Origin: an uncultured Prochlorococcus sp.
GTDB lineage: Bacteria; Cyanobacteriota; Cyanobacteriia; PCC-6307; Cyanobiaceae
Length of the DNA: 44,965 nt
Reading direction: 5' to 3'
NCBI GenBank assembly: GCA_902573565.1
Contig: CACGKI010000012.1
Coordinates: 1-44,965, forward strand
The position numbers were made by a program, and so were the translations under genes. This document shows positions 7,950 through 17,918 of the stretch, one piece after another; positions within the stretch are counted from its first letter, which is position 1; every line of letters starts with the position of its first letter. Below the pieces are notes generated by a model that was given only the letters and a program-made list of their open reading frames with translations, had not been told where the DNA came from and ran no database searches.

Positions 7950-9389
7950 GTGACTAATTCAAGTTTTGATTTTGATTTAATCGTAATAGGAGCAGGATAT
8001 GGAGGCTTTGATGCCGCAAAACATGCTGCTGGTAAGGGACTGAAAGTTGCAATAGTAGAATCTTCTGATATGGGAGGCACTTGTGTTAACAAGGGATGTG
8101 TTCCTTCTAAAGCTCTTTTGGCTGCAAGTGGAAAAGTCAGAGAAATTGCTGATTATGATCATTTAGCTAAATTTGGGATTCATGCTTCCCCAGTAAGGTT
8201 CGAGAGATCAAAAATTGCAGACCATGCAAATAATTTAGTTTTAAATGTTAGAGAAAATTTGACAAAAACTCTTAAAAGGAGTGGAGTTGAAATCATTTTG
8301 GGCATTGGCAGAATTGAAGGAAATCATAAAGTAGGTGTAAGAGACAAAAACGGAATTGATAAAATTTTCACTTGTAAGAATATCGTTATAGCAACTGGTT
8401 CTTCTCCTTTTGTCCCCCGTGGAATAACTTTGGATAATAGAACTGTATTTACTAGTGATGATGCGGTTAAGCTTGAGTGGCTTCCAAGATGGATAGCTAT
8501 TATTGGAAGTGGATATATAGGATTAGAGTTTGCTGATGTTTATACAGCCCTAGGTTGTGAAGTTACCATGATCGAGGCTTTGGAAAACATTATGCCAACA
8601 TTTGATCCAGACATCACGAAAATTGCTAAGAAGAACCTTATTCAAGCAAGAGATATAGACACAAAATCAAATGTCTTTGCGACAAAAATCACACCTGGAT
8701 GTCCTGTAAAAATAGAACTGACAGATGCAAAATCTAAAGAAGTTGTAGAAACCTTAGAAGTTGACGCTGTTTTAGTCGCAACTGGCAGAAGTCCTAATAG
8801 TAATAATTTAAATCTTGAGTCGGTTGGGATCGAAACAGTAAAAGGTTTCATTCCTGTAGATGATCAAATGAGAGTTAAGAATGGTGATGAAGTAATACCT
8901 AACATTTGGGCTGTTGGAGATGTAACAGGCAAACTAATGCTTGCCCATACAGCTGCAGCGCAAGGCACTATTGCTGTTGATAATATTTGCGGTGGCAATG
9001 TCGAAATTAACTATAAAAGTATCCCTGCAGCAACCTTTACTCACCCTGAGATAAGTTCAGTTGGCCTCTCAGAAGCTGATGCTAAAGAGATATCTGCAAA
9101 AGAAAATTTCACTTTGGGAGTTGTCAAAAGTTTCTTTAAGGCTAATTCAAAAGCATTGGCTGAATTGGAGAGTGATGGATTGCTAAAGTTGATTTTCAAT
9201 AAAGATAATGGGAAAGTATTAGGTGCTCATATTTTTGGGTTACACGCAGCTGATTTAATTCAAGAAATTTCGAATGCTATTTCAAGGAACCAAGATGTAA
9301 TTGAATTATCTAAAGAAGTGCATACTCATCCCACTCTTAGTGAAGTAGTTGAGGTTGCATATAAACAAGCAGCTTCTCAAATAAAATAA
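7950..9389 (+). CDS. lpdA: Dihydrolipoamide dehydrogenase (E3)
   Basis: A class I pyridine nucleotide-disulfide oxidoreductase of 479 residues. It reoxidises lipoamide in the pyruvate dehydrogenase complex and passes electrons through FAD to NAD+. The N-terminal FAD motif is VIGAGYGGFDAA, and the redox disulfide is GGTCVNKGCVPSKAL. The NAD motif is IIGSGYIGLEFADVY, the second FAD motif is NIWAVGDVTGKLMLAH, and the C-terminal catalytic pair is HTHPTLSE. The start is a GTG. It lies seven bases after the methyltransferase and 12 bases before trpC, so these three probably form an operon. The E1-alpha gene (pdhA) is elsewhere in the window. Confidence 0.95.
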   Translation: MTNSSFDFDLIVIGAGYGGFDAAKHAAGKGLKVAIVESSDMGGTCVNKGCVPSKALLAASGKVREIADYDHLAKFGIHASPVRFERSKIADHANNLVLNVRENLTKTLKRSGVEIILGIGRIEGNHKVGVRDKNGIDKIFTCKNIVIATGSSPFVPRGITLDNRTVFTSDDAVKLEWLPRWIAIIGSGYIGLEFADVYTALGCEVTMIEALENIMPTFDPDITKIAKKNLIQARDIDTKSNVFATKITPGCPVKIELTDAKSKEVVETLEVDAVLVATGRSPNSNNLNLESVGIETVKGFIPVDDQMRVKNGDEVIPNIWAVGDVTGKLMLAHTAAAQGTIAVDNICGGNVEINYKSIPAATFTHPEISSVGLSEADAKEISAKENFTLGVVKSFFKANSKALAELESDGLLKLIFNKDNGKVLGAHIFGLHAADLIQEISNAISRNQDVIELSKEVHTHPTLSEVVEVAYKQAASQIK

Positions 9390-9401
9390 TATCTAAAATT
9401 A

Positions 9402-10289
9402 ATGGAGATAAGACGCAGACCACCAAATCCAACAGTAAGGGTAGAAAATTTAGAATATGCTGTACCTCATAGAGAAGCACAAGCAAAAAATATTTTGGAA
9501 GAAATTGTATGGCACAAGGACATAGAAATTAAGAATTTCAAAAAAATAGTTTCTCTAGAAGATCTCATTAAAAAGATTGAAAAGCTTCCTGCTCCCAAAG
9601 ATTTTTATAAAAATATCTTGGAGTCAAAAACAAAACCAGGAGTAATTGCTGAAATAAAAAAAGCTAGTCCAAGTAAAGGAGTTATTAGAAAAGATTTTAA
9701 CCCTGAAGACATAGCAATTTGTTATGAAGGATTAGGTGCATCATGTATCTCAGTACTTACCGATAATAGGTTTTTTCAAGGAAGTTATGAAATACTCGAA
9801 ACTGTTAGGAAATCAACTAATCTTCCTCTACTCTGTAAAGATTTTATTATTTCTGCTTATCAAATTTATAAAGCAAGAGTATCTGGTGCTGATGCAATAT
9901 TATTAATTGCTGCGATTCTAAGTGATGACGATTTAATTTATCTAAAGAAAATAGCTGATAATTTAAAAATGAGTGTTCTTGTTGAAGTCCATAACGATAA
10001 TGAATTAGAAAGGATAATAAAGTTAAAATCTTTTAATTTGATTGGGATAAATAATAGGGACTTAAAGACTTTTAAAACGGATTTAAAAATATCAATAGAA
10101 TTGATGAATATATATGCAGATATATTTTTAAAACAAAATATTCTTCCCATTAGTGAATCTGGAATTAATTGTGCCGAAGATTTAGAATCGCTTAGATCTA
10201 TAGGAATCAAGGGAGTATTAATTGGTGAAACTTTCATGAGAGAAACTGATATTGAACAATCGTTCAAAAAATTATTTAACTCAATTTAA
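9402..10289 (+). CDS. trpC: Indole-3-glycerol-phosphate synthase
   Basis: This TIM-barrel enzyme of tryptophan biosynthesis converts carboxyphenylamino-deoxyribulose phosphate to indole-glycerol phosphate. Conserved stretches are [16 protein letters not shown] (catalytic Lys), [56 protein letters not shown] and SESGI with [10 protein letters not shown] at the phosphate-binding end. The 295-residue length includes an N-terminal extension of about 40 residues common in cyanobacterial TrpC. It stands alone, not in a trp operon, directly downstream of lpdA. Confidence 0.95.
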   Translation: MEIRRRPPNPTVRVENLEYAVPHREAQAKNILEEIVWHKDIEIKNFKKIVSLEDLIKKIEKLPAPKDFYKNILESKTKPGVIAEIKKASPSKGVIRKDFNPEDIAICYEGLGASCISVLTDNRFFQGSYEILETVRKSTNLPLLCKDFIISAYQIYKARVSGADAILLIAAILSDDDLIYLKKIADNLKMSVLVEVHNDNELERIIKLKSFNLIGINNRDLKTFKTDLKISIELMNIYADIFLKQNILPISESGINCAEDLESLRSIGIKGVLIGETFMRETDIEQSFKKLFNSI

Positions 10290-10344
10290 TAATGACTTCA
10301 AATCGTGCTATAAAATTGAATAAATAGGGTTGTACTGAATATAT

Positions 10345-11016
10345 ATGCAGGCTGTAATTTTAACAGGTATAGTTGCAGGATTTGTTCATGTAGTTAGTGG
10401 GGCTGATCATCTAATTGCAATGTTACCAGCAGCGATTAATAATCCCCAAAAAGCTCTTAAGAATAGTTTCTCATGGGGATTAGGACACTCTTCAGGTGTC
10501 CTCTTGCTAGCTTTTCTAGCGATTTTTATTAAGGATATTACGCCATTAAACAAATTTTCTAATATTGCCGAATTCCTAGTTGGAATTTCTCTTCTAATTG
10601 TTGGAGTATTTGCTATAAAAAATTCTTTTCAATTAAGTATCCACTCGCATTCCCATAAGCATCAGAATGGAATTGCCCATCGTCACTTTCACTTTCATGT
10701 TAAGGAACAAAAAAATAATAATAAGCACTCACATGCTTTGACTGGTTTAGGCTTGCTACATGGTATAGCTGGAGGTTCACATTTTATTGCAGTTCTTCCT
10801 GCTTTAGCACTACCTTTAACGAGCGCTTGCTTATATTTGATTTCATATTTGATTGGTTCACTAATAAGTATGAATCTTTTTACTTGTTTAATATCTTTTA
10901 CCACCTTTAAAGCAAAACAAAAATTTATTACAAGATTAATAGCTGTAGCAGGAGGGATTTCCTTTTCTTTGGGATTATTTTGGATTCAAAGAAGTGCTTC
11001 TGCTTTTTTGAATTAA
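10345..11016 (+). CDS. sodT: Putative nickel permease of the Ni-SOD cluster (NicO/UreH-like)
   Basis: A polytopic membrane protein of 223 residues with about six hydrophobic spans. The first span holds HVVSGADHLIAM, resembling the His/Asp nickel signature of Ni/Co permeases. A second related motif, LLHGIAGGSHFIAVLPALAL, starts the second half, suggesting an internal repeat. Between them lies a very histidine-rich loop (about residues 97-132, containing HSHSHKHQNGIAHRHFHFH), a likely metal-binding loop. It is next to and convergent with the SodX peptidase and nickel superoxide dismutase genes, the arrangement described for marine cyanobacteria in which a permease named sodT supplies Ni. Nickel specificity is inferred from context. 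Its last 42 bases overlap the 3' end of sodX on the other strand. Confidence 0.75.
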   Translation: MQAVILTGIVAGFVHVVSGADHLIAMLPAAINNPQKALKNSFSWGLGHSSGVLLLAFLAIFIKDITPLNKFSNIAEFLVGISLLIVGVFAIKNSFQLSIHSHSHKHQNGIAHRHFHFHVKEQKNNNKHSHALTGLGLLHGIAGGSHFIAVLPALALPLTSACLYLISYLIGSLISMNLFTCLISFTTFKAKQKFITRLIAVAGGISFSLGLFWIQRSASAFLN

Positions 11017-11370
11017 AAAATTTTTTAATTTAGGAATAATTAATTTTGAGGTGACAATACCAATTATTTTTTCGTTATTGATTAATCCAAATTTATTACT
11101 ATCTTCGCTAAATTCAATATTGTCGCCAATAACTTCAATATTATTTTGTCTTACTGAACTTATTCTTTTTATTAGGTTTTTATTTTTAAGTGGATGATTA
11201 AAAATAACTATTTGTCGAGTTTTAAGTATTGATTTATTCTTTTTATAATTTTTAAAAAACACAATATCCCCGTCTTTTAGGTTAGGTAACATCGATTCGC
11301 CACTAATAATGGCAGTTTTTCTTAAACCTAAAAAAAATAAAATAAAATCAAAAAAACTTTTGAAAATAAT
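10975..11370 (-). CDS. sodX: SodX, nickel-type superoxide dismutase maturation peptidase
   Basis: A small S26 signal-peptidase-like serine protease that removes the SodN leader to expose the N-terminal Ni hook. The Ser nucleophile lies in SGESMLPNLKDGD and the Lys base in NLIKRISSV, followed by GDN. The first ATG (11292) is the methionine immediately after the catalytic serine, so a start there would delete the active site. The frame stays open upstream, encoding LGLRKTAII before the motif, to just past the sodN stop, with no ATG, GTG or TTG. ATT codons at 11370 or 11367 are candidate coupled starts. Alternatively, one missing T in the T8 run at 11331-11338 would put a TTG in frame. The 3' end overlaps sodT by 42 bases. 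Confidence 0.82.
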   Translation of the reverse strand: MIFKSFFDFILFFLGLRKTAIISGESMLPNLKDGDIVFFKNYKKNKSILKTRQIVIFNHPLKNKNLIKRISSVRQNNIEVIGDNIEFSEDSNKFGLINNEKIIGIVTSKLIIPKLKNFLIQKSRSTSLNPK

Positions 11371-11375
11371 TCTGG

Positions 11376-11849
11376 TTAACTAGCTTTTACAAAAGCGTCT
11401 GATCTTCCCTTGGAAGCCCAGAAAATACTATGAATCTTTTCTACATAATTCATGAGCTCTTCAGCTTGAGCTAAATCAATATTAACTTTGCATGCACTGC
11501 ATAATTTGGCCGCCTTCCAAATGGTTTCATGTAAGTCAGGATAAGTTTCTAAGTGAACCGGTTTAAAGTAATCTGTCCATAAAATTAGAATTTCTTTCTT
11601 TGTTTCTTTTGCTTGCTCTTCTTTAACTGCAACATATCTCGAAAATGTATTACTGTATGCAGCCCACTCTGCTGAATCAGTGCTAGAAGGAGCTTCTAAT
11701 GCAATAAGTTTTTTTGTCATTGATAAAACTGCTTCAGCTGCAACTCTAGTAGATGCTGGGTCATAAACACCACAAGGACCGTCACAGTGAGCATGGACTG
11801 TCATTGGGGAATTTTTATTTAGAAAAGAATTGATGAATTTACTTAACAT
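11376..11849 (-). CDS. sodN: Nickel superoxide dismutase precursor
   Basis: NiSOD disproportionates superoxide to oxygen and peroxide. The 157-residue precursor has a leader of about 20 residues ending TVHA, then HCDGPCGVYDP, the nickel hook in which His1, Cys2 and Cys6 of the mature enzyme bind Ni. The helical-bundle body follows (TRVAAEAVLSM, YSNTFSRYVAVKEEQAKETK, HETIWKAAKLCSACK). SodX, encoded 5 bases downstream, is the processing peptidase. In oceanic picocyanobacteria NiSOD replaces iron SOD, giving a nickel requirement. The start ATG at 11849 is well supported, since the leader length matches other SodN proteins. Confidence 0.96.
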   Translation of the reverse strand: MLSKFINSFLNKNSPMTVHAHCDGPCGVYDPASTRVAAEAVLSMTKKLIALEAPSSTDSAEWAAYSNTFSRYVAVKEEQAKETKKEILILWTDYFKPVHLETYPDLHETIWKAAKLCSACKVNIDLAQAEELMNYVEKIHSIFWASKGRSDAFVKAS

Positions 11850-11927
11850 TTCAAATTTTTGATGTTGTATATATACTACTTGGAGATTAACTAAATTGAA
11901 AAGTCTTAGATATTTTTCTTACCTAAT

Positions 11928-12500
11928 TTAATTGACTTTTAATAATTCAACTTCAAATATTAAAGTCGCATTAGCAGGTATTACATTTCCCGCTCCTCTC
12001 GATCCGTATCCAAGTTCAGGAGGTATTGTCAACTTTCTTTTACCTCCAACTTTCATGCCTGCTACACCTTCATCCCAACCTTTTATTACTCGTCCAGCAC
12101 CCAAGGGAAAGCTGAATGGAGCTCTTCCGATACTTGTGTCAAATTGTGTCCCGTCTTCTAAAGTTCCTGTGTAATTTACAGTAACTGTTTGCCCAGAACT
12201 AGCTTCATCTCCTTCCCCATTTACAATATCTGCAATAATTAAACCACTTTCTGTAGTCCTTGAATTGCTGTCTGAGGGTGTTTCTTCTGCCATAGCGAAA
12301 AGTATAGGATTTGGGTCTGATGGGTCTAGTTCAAATAAATTATTATTTGAAATATTTGATGATTTTGCAAGAGGCTTTTCTTGAATTAATTGATTTTCTG
12401 ATTCAGCAGCATTAACAACTTGAGGTGAATTAAATTGACTGAAAATAGTTAATGAAACACAAAAAACAAAAACTGCAAAACTGATAAAGACTTCTTTCAC
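11928..12500 (-). CDS. FKBP-type peptidyl-prolyl cis-trans isomerase, exported
   Basis: A 190-residue protein. Residues 1-31 form a signal sequence ([17 protein letters not shown] core, likely cut near VVNAAES). A low-complexity linker to about residue 80 is followed by a complete FKBP domain: [55 protein letters not shown] and [14 protein letters not shown]. It catalyses proline isomerisation, probably in the periplasm or thylakoid lumen as in plant lumenal FKBPs. The start is a GTG. It is divergent from lnt across an 85-base gap. Confidence 0.9.
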   Translation of the reverse strand: MKEVFISFAVFVFCVSLTIFSQFNSPQVVNAAESENQLIQEKPLAKSSNISNNNLFELDPSDPNPILFAMAEETPSDSNSRTTESGLIIADIVNGEGDEASSGQTVTVNYTGTLEDGTQFDTSIGRAPFSFPLGAGRVIKGWDEGVAGMKVGGKRKLTIPPELGYGSRGAGNVIPANATLIFEVELLKVN

Positions 12501-12585
12501 CTAGATTTTGAAAGTTACTAAAACTAATACTACAGAATAAAGGTACAATAAATGGGTGATTTTAAATTTAATTTGAAATTTTAGA

Positions 12586-14073
12586 TTGTTTATCCCAACT
12601 CAAGTTAAAAGTTTAAAACAATATTTTTACCCATGTATAGGTGGCATCTTAGGAGGAATTTCTGTCGCAACCCATTTTTGGCTTATTTTTATGCCGATAT
12701 CATTATTTATTTTATGGAAGGGAAGTGAAAGGAGAATAGCAAATTTTTGTTGGGGTTTTTTCTTTATCTTGATAAGTCATTCTTGGCTTTATGATCTTCA
12801 TCCATTAACATGGCTAGGTTTTTCATGGCTTGCAAGTTTAATAATCACCATTTCAATATTATTATTTTGTGCTTTTCTGGGTGGGTTATTAGTTTATTTA
12901 TGGGGTTTGTTAGTTGAAATTATTCTCTGGAAAGAGGATGTTTTTAAAATAAAAATATTACCTTTAACCCTAAAAGTATTTTTTTTATCTTTGACTTGGG
13001 GGATTGGTGAATTGCTACTTTCTCAAACACCTTTTTTTTGGATAGGTTTAGGCGAGAGTCTTGTTCCAGGTGATATTTATCTTGCTGGTTTAGCAAGATT
13101 GATTGGTGCAAGTGGTTTATGCACAGTACAACTATTGATTGGATTTTGGATATTTTTTAGTCACGGTAGATGGAGAAGAAAACTGCATTTTAAAAAAATA
13201 TTTATTATCGGACTTTTTATTATTTTTTTCTTACATCTATTTGGGGGTTTAACAACTCCAATCAAAAGAAATTATGAATATCCTGTAGCTATTTGGCAAA
13301 CCAATATACCAACAAGAGAAAAATTAAAAATAGATGAGGAATTTATTAAAGAAAAACAATCTATCGCTCAAAAGTATGCTTTAGCTAATCAAGCAAAACT
13401 TCTTGTTGCTCCTGAAGGGACTCTATCTAATAATTTTTATTTAATTAAAGGCTTTAAGGTTAATACCTTGGCAGGAGGTTTCAGAAATTCTAATAATGAG
13501 TTAAGAAGTTCTTTACTGGGATTTCAAGTTGGAGATAAATCTTTTACCTCATTTATAGATAAAAATAGACTTGTTCCACTAGGTGAAAAAATACCTAGAT
13601 TTCTAGATCGTTTTTCAAGAGGATTATCTGCAGTAGGAGGAATTCAACCAGGCTCTTATTCAAGATTTTTTAATCCAAAATTCACACAACCTCTAGCAGT
13701 GGCAATCTGTTATGAAATTAGTGATGGACTGAAAATAAGAAAGGCTATTAATAGCGGTGCAAAACTAATAATAACTGCAGCAAATTTAGATCCTTATCCA
13801 ACAAAGCTTTATAATCAATTCCTGTCTATGGCAAGATTGAGAAGTATTGAAAATAAAAAAGATAATCTACTTGTATCAAACACCGGTCCTTCGGGTTTAA
13901 TAAAAGATGATGGAAAAATAGTTCAAATTCTAGATTTAAATGTTGAGCAAAATAAAATAGTGTTCCCTAATTTTTCATCCGACAAGACCTTCTATACAAA
14001 ATTTGGAGATAAACCTATTTTGTTATTGTTTATATTTTTTATGGGATTAAATTTCTTTTGGAAAATTAATTAA
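12586..14073 (+). CDS. lnt: Apolipoprotein N-acyltransferase
   Basis: Lnt attaches the third acyl chain to lipoproteins at the outer face of the inner membrane. The N-terminal half has several membrane spans, and the C-terminal half is a nitrilase domain with catalytic Glu in LLVAPEGTL and Cys in [21 protein letters not shown] is also conserved. A final hydrophobic span lies at [15 protein letters not shown]. The length (495) is typical. An in-frame TGA lies shortly upstream, and the TTG at 12586 is the only start that keeps the first spans. The 3' end overlaps the convergent mnmA stop by eight bases. Confidence 0.9.
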   Translation: MFIPTQVKSLKQYFYPCIGGILGGISVATHFWLIFMPISLFILWKGSERRIANFCWGFFFILISHSWLYDLHPLTWLGFSWLASLIITISILLFCAFLGGLLVYLWGLLVEIILWKEDVFKIKILPLTLKVFFLSLTWGIGELLLSQTPFFWIGLGESLVPGDIYLAGLARLIGASGLCTVQLLIGFWIFFSHGRWRRKLHFKKIFIIGLFIIFFLHLFGGLTTPIKRNYEYPVAIWQTNIPTREKLKIDEEFIKEKQSIAQKYALANQAKLLVAPEGTLSNNFYLIKGFKVNTLAGGFRNSNNELRSSLLGFQVGDKSFTSFIDKNRLVPLGEKIPRFLDRFSRGLSAVGGIQPGSYSRFFNPKFTQPLAVAICYEISDGLKIRKAINSGAKLIITAANLDPYPTKLYNQFLSMARLRSIENKKDNLLVSNTGPSGLIKDDGKIVQILDLNVEQNKIVFPNFSSDKTFYTKFGDKPILLLFIFFMGLNFFWKIN

Positions 14074-15223
14074 TTAATCCGCCACCTAATAAAATTTCTC
14101 CTTTATAAAAAACTGCAGCTTGTCCGGGAGTTACCGAACTTTGACTTTCTTTAAAAATTAATTTAAATGTTGTAGTTGGATTACCTAAATTTTTCAAAGG
14201 GATTAACGTACCTCTTACTGGATGACTTCTATATCTGATTTGTGCTTCTACTTCTATTTTTTGCTTGGGCTCTTCGATTGAAACCCAGTTAACCTTACTA
14301 ATTATTGCTTCTTTTTTAAAAAGATCACTTTTATCTGCTACGTAGACTATGTTATTTTCTCTGTCTAAACTTTTTACATATAATGGTTTTGGCCAAGAAA
14401 TGCCCAAACCTTTTCTTTGACCAACAGTAAAGTGCTGAATACCATTGTGGGTTCCTAGGACTTTACCATTCACATGCATAATGTCTCCTTCTTTGTGTTC
14501 AATGTGATTGTCTATAAATCTCTGCATTGATCCATAATGCTCCACTAAACATAGATCTTGACTTTCTGGTTTTTGAGCAGTTCTAAGGCCTAATCTTAGG
14601 GCTTCCTTTCTTGTCTCTTCTTTTTTCATTTCACCAAGAGGAAATTCTAATCTGCTTAGTACTTCTTGTGAAAGAGAATAAAGAAAATAACTTTGGTCTT
14701 TGTTTTCGTCAGCACCTCTGAGAAGAAGAAAGTCTTTAAATACAAAGCTCTTGCAATCAAGTTTTTCAGCATAGGATGATTTTTTTATCCTTGCGTAATG
14801 TCCGGTTGCAATACGAGTGAAGTCTTTTTTGTTTAATGCGTAATTAATCATCTCTTCAAACTTCACATTCTTGTTGCACATCGAACATGGGAGTGGAGTG
14901 AATCCTTTCTCATAGCTTTCAGTGGTTTTTTTAATTACCTCCCTTTCGAATATTTCTCTTGAATCTATTATTTTATGTTTAATTCCTAAATCTTCACAAA
15001 GGCCAGCAGCATCAACTAATCCTTCAGAACAACAGGATCCTTGTCCTTTCATAAGCCAAAGAGTGAGTCCCTCAACATTCCAGCCTCTTTCTACAAGGAG
15101 AGCAGCCGAAAGGGAACTATCTACTCCACCAGAAAGACCTACAATAATATTTTTCTTCTTTTTAGTTTTATTATTAGAAGAAAAATAGTTCTCTAATTTT
15201 TTATCCTTTTGTGTTTTTAACAT
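14066..15223 (-). CDS. mnmA: tRNA-uridine 2-sulfurtransferase
   Basis: MnmA makes 2-thiouridine at wobble position 34 of tRNA-Lys, -Glu and -Gln, using ATP to activate the base. The PP-loop [15 protein letters not shown] is near residue 30. The catalytic cysteines fit [11 protein letters not shown] and [10 protein letters not shown], and GHYARI and DQSYFLYSL are family hallmarks. The C-terminal domains end with [18 protein letters not shown]. The length of 385 is normal. It starts at ATG 15223 and is divergent from the NAD(P)HX repair gene. Confidence 0.94.
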   Translation of the reverse strand: MLKTQKDKKLENYFSSNNKTKKKKNIIVGLSGGVDSSLSAALLVERGWNVEGLTLWLMKGQGSCCSEGLVDAAGLCEDLGIKHKIIDSREIFEREVIKKTTESYEKGFTPLPCSMCNKNVKFEEMINYALNKKDFTRIATGHYARIKKSSYAEKLDCKSFVFKDFLLLRGADENKDQSYFLYSLSQEVLSRLEFPLGEMKKEETRKEALRLGLRTAQKPESQDLCLVEHYGSMQRFIDNHIEHKEGDIMHVNGKVLGTHNGIQHFTVGQRKGLGISWPKPLYVKSLDRENNIVYVADKSDLFKKEAIISKVNWVSIEEPKQKIEVEAQIRYRSHPVRGTLIPLKNLGNPTTTFKLIFKESQSSVTPGQAAVFYKGEILLGGGLIN

Positions 15224-15268
15224 GGAAGTTTAAATTTTTAACAGTACTTCAATTGTCTTATAAATATT

Positions 15269-16835
15269 ATGAACGAAATTGTATGGCCAACAATTGACTC
15301 TAAACATTTAATTGTTGATTCAAAGCAAATGTTGATGTTAGAGAAAGAAATGTTTTCTGATGGAATGCCACAGGAAGCATTGATGGAAAAAGCTGGTATA
15401 CAAATTAGTAGATGGCTCTTAAAAAGGAAATCTCTTCTAAAAAAATGGAATAACTGTTTTAATAGGTCCTGGCCATAATGGTGGGGATGGTGCCGTAGTA
15501 GCTAGAGAGCTTTTTTTGAATGGTTTTTTAGTCCAGGTATGGTGCCCATTCCCGATAAATAAAACATTAACAATTAAACACCTTAATTATCTTACATCTA
15601 TTGGTGTCACAAAATTAGTTGATCTCCCAGATGCAAATGGGAAAGAACTCTGGATTGATGCGGTTTTTGGGAATAATCAAACAAGAAAAGTTGATGACAA
15701 ATTAATTAAATTGTTTAATCAGAAATTTAATAGTAAACACGGGAGAGTAGTAAGCCTTGATGTCCCTACTGGATTATGTCCTAATAAAGGAGAGCCTTTT
15801 TCCTGGGATGCAGTAAGAGCAAATTACACTTTAGCTGTAGGACTTAATAAAATTGGGTTAATTCAAGATTCTGCATTGCCTTTTATTGGTGAATTGACTC
15901 ATATAGATATTGGTGTACCTATTAGTAAATTGTCCAAAATTGAGAAAAAGATTTTTAAGATTACTTACAAAGATGTAAAAAATATTGATCTACCTTCTTT
16001 ACCAAAAAATTTAAATAAATATAAAAGAGGAAGAACACTATTAATAGCTGGAAGTAAAAAATATCCAGGAGCTGCATACTTGGCATTAAAAGGGGCTATG
16101 TCGAGTGGAGTTGGTTTTATCTCTGCGGTCTTGCCTGAGTTAGTTGCTGATTCTATTTGGCAAGTTGCCCCAGAAATAGTTTTAAAAGGGACTATGCAAT
16201 GTAATCAAAATGGTAATGCATCTTTATTTAGTGCATTAATGAATATTGATCTAGGTGCATATGATACGTTAGTTGTTGGACCAGGAATAGGTATTGATAG
16301 TGATGATTGGCAAAAATCAAAAGACTACCTTTTAGGTTTTAAGGGATTATTGATCTTGGATGCGGATGCACTTAACAGAATTTCGGAATCTAAATTAGGA
16401 TCAAAATTTTTTTTAGAGAGAGAGTCTAATACATGGATTACACCTCATAGCAAAGAATTTGTAAGGTTATTCCCAAATATTAAATGTGCAAGTAATGTTG
16501 AACTAGCTCTTAATGCAGCAAAAGAATTTAATATTAGTGTCTTGTTAAAGGGAGCTAACAGCATAGTTGCTGACAATAAAAAGGCTTGGCAACTTTTCGG
16601 GACTGATTCTCAGACTGCTAGAGCTGGATTGGGGGATCTTTTGTCTGGATTTGTAGCTGGTAGTGCTGCGATTGATTTAACCTTTTGTGGAAATTTAACT
16701 ACTGATTTTTTTGCTAAATACGTACTTTTACATTCATTTGCTGCATCCAGGACTAATGTTGGTTCAAATGCTTCTGCTATTGGTGATGAATTATCAAAAT
16801 TAATGAGAAATAGAAAAATGAGACAAATATCTTGA
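15269..16835 (+). CDS. nnr: Bifunctional NAD(P)HX epimerase/dehydratase, frame-broken once
   Basis: This metabolite-repair enzyme epimerises and dehydrates damaged NAD(P)H hydrates. The first frame (15269-15478) encodes the start of the YjeF-N epimerase domain. The frame then shifts and continues as TVLIGPGHNGGDGAVVARE, the epimerase nucleotide site, and through the ADP/ATP-dependent dehydratase domain (GRTLLIAGSKKYPGAAYLA, LVVGPGIG, LILDADALN, TPHSKEF, LLKGANSIVAD, ARAGLGDLLSGFVAG). Removing one A from the A7 run at 15439-15445 joins both parts into a 521-residue protein, a normal length. A sequence error is more likely than a real mutation, because everything downstream is intact. Confidence 0.88.
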
Positions 16836-16975
16836 AAGAAACAATTTAAGAGAGTTTTTTTTAGTTTTAAACACATAAATATACAAATGTTACTTGAAAT
16901 CTGAAGCGGGCATTAAATATTTGGCTGTTCGAAGAAAAGTATAGGAAAGTTTTAATACCTAATTTGGTTAAAAAA

Positions 16976-17917
16976 ATGGTTTCATCCATACCAGCTCAAG
17001 CAGAACCTCCAAAAAGGAGAGGTAATGATCCGATTAGTTGGTATTTGCAGAATATCGGAAGAGTCCCTTTGTTAACACCTGCGGAGGAGATTGAATTGGG
17101 CAATCAAGTTCAAAAGATGATGATTCTTACAGAAGATGGCCAATTAAATGAAAAAACTAAAGAATTTACTATTCATCAAAAAAGAACAATAAAAATCGGT
17201 AGAAGAGCAAAAGAGAGAATGATGAAAGCAAATTTAAGATTAGTTGTCAGTGTGGCAAAAAAATACCAAGGCAAAGGACTCGAACTTCTTGATTTAGTAC
17301 AAGAGGGTTCTCTTGGTTTGGAGAGAGCTGTTGAAAAATTTGATCCGACAAGAGGATACAAATTTTCTACTTATGCTTTTTGGTGGATTCGACAAAGTAT
17401 GACAAGAGCAATTGCATGCCAATCACGAACGATCCGTTTACCAGTTCACTTAAGCGAAAGATTAGCATCTATAAGAAAAGTTAGTAGGGATTTGGCACAT
17501 AAACTTGGTGCGATGCCAAGCAGAATTGAAATTGCCGAAGCAATGGAAATTGATGTGGAAGAATTAGATTCTGTTTTAAGACAAGCTCTATCAACAAGTA
17601 GTTTAGATGCTCCGGTTAATGGAGATGATGGCCGCAGCTTTTTAGGCGATTTAATTGCAGATAGTAATAATGAAGAGCCTTTAGATCAAGTTGAGCAAAA
17701 AATGCATCAAGAGCAACTTGGAAAATGGTTAAGTCATTTAAGCGAGCAAGAGCAACATGTACTTAAATTAAGGTTTGGACTAGATGGAAATGAGAGGCAT
17801 ACCCTTGCTGAAATAGGAAGATTATTAGAAGTCTCTAGAGAGAGAGTCAGACAAGTTGAACTTAAGGCCTTAAGGAAATTAAGAAATTTAACTAGAAAAT
17901 TACCCAGCGGTATTTAA
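16976..17917 (+). CDS. Group 2 RNA polymerase sigma-70 factor
   Basis: A 313-residue sigma factor. Region 1.2 is DPISWYLQNIGRVPLLTPAEEIELG. Region 2 contains NLRLVVSVAKKYQGKGLELLDLVQEG and KFSTYAFWWIRQSM, the -10 recognition helix. Region 3 follows, and region 4 has the -35 helix-turn-helix TLAEIGRLLEVSRERVRQVE. Region 1.1 is absent and the size is small, which fits the non-essential group 2 factors of cyanobacteria, used in light, stress or circadian responses, and not the principal SigA. ATG 16976 is preferred over TTG 16964. It ends one base from the convergent pdhA. Which SigB/C/D type it is cannot be told by eye. Confidence 0.92.
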   Translation: MVSSIPAQAEPPKRRGNDPISWYLQNIGRVPLLTPAEEIELGNQVQKMMILTEDGQLNEKTKEFTIHQKRTIKIGRRAKERMMKANLRLVVSVAKKYQGKGLELLDLVQEGSLGLERAVEKFDPTRGYKFSTYAFWWIRQSMTRAIACQSRTIRLPVHLSERLASIRKVSRDLAHKLGAMPSRIEIAEAMEIDVEELDSVLRQALSTSSLDAPVNGDDGRSFLGDLIADSNNEEPLDQVEQKMHQEQLGKWLSHLSEQEQHVLKLRFGLDGNERHTLAEIGRLLEVSRERVRQVELKALRKLRNLTRKLPSGI

Positions 17918-17918
17918 T

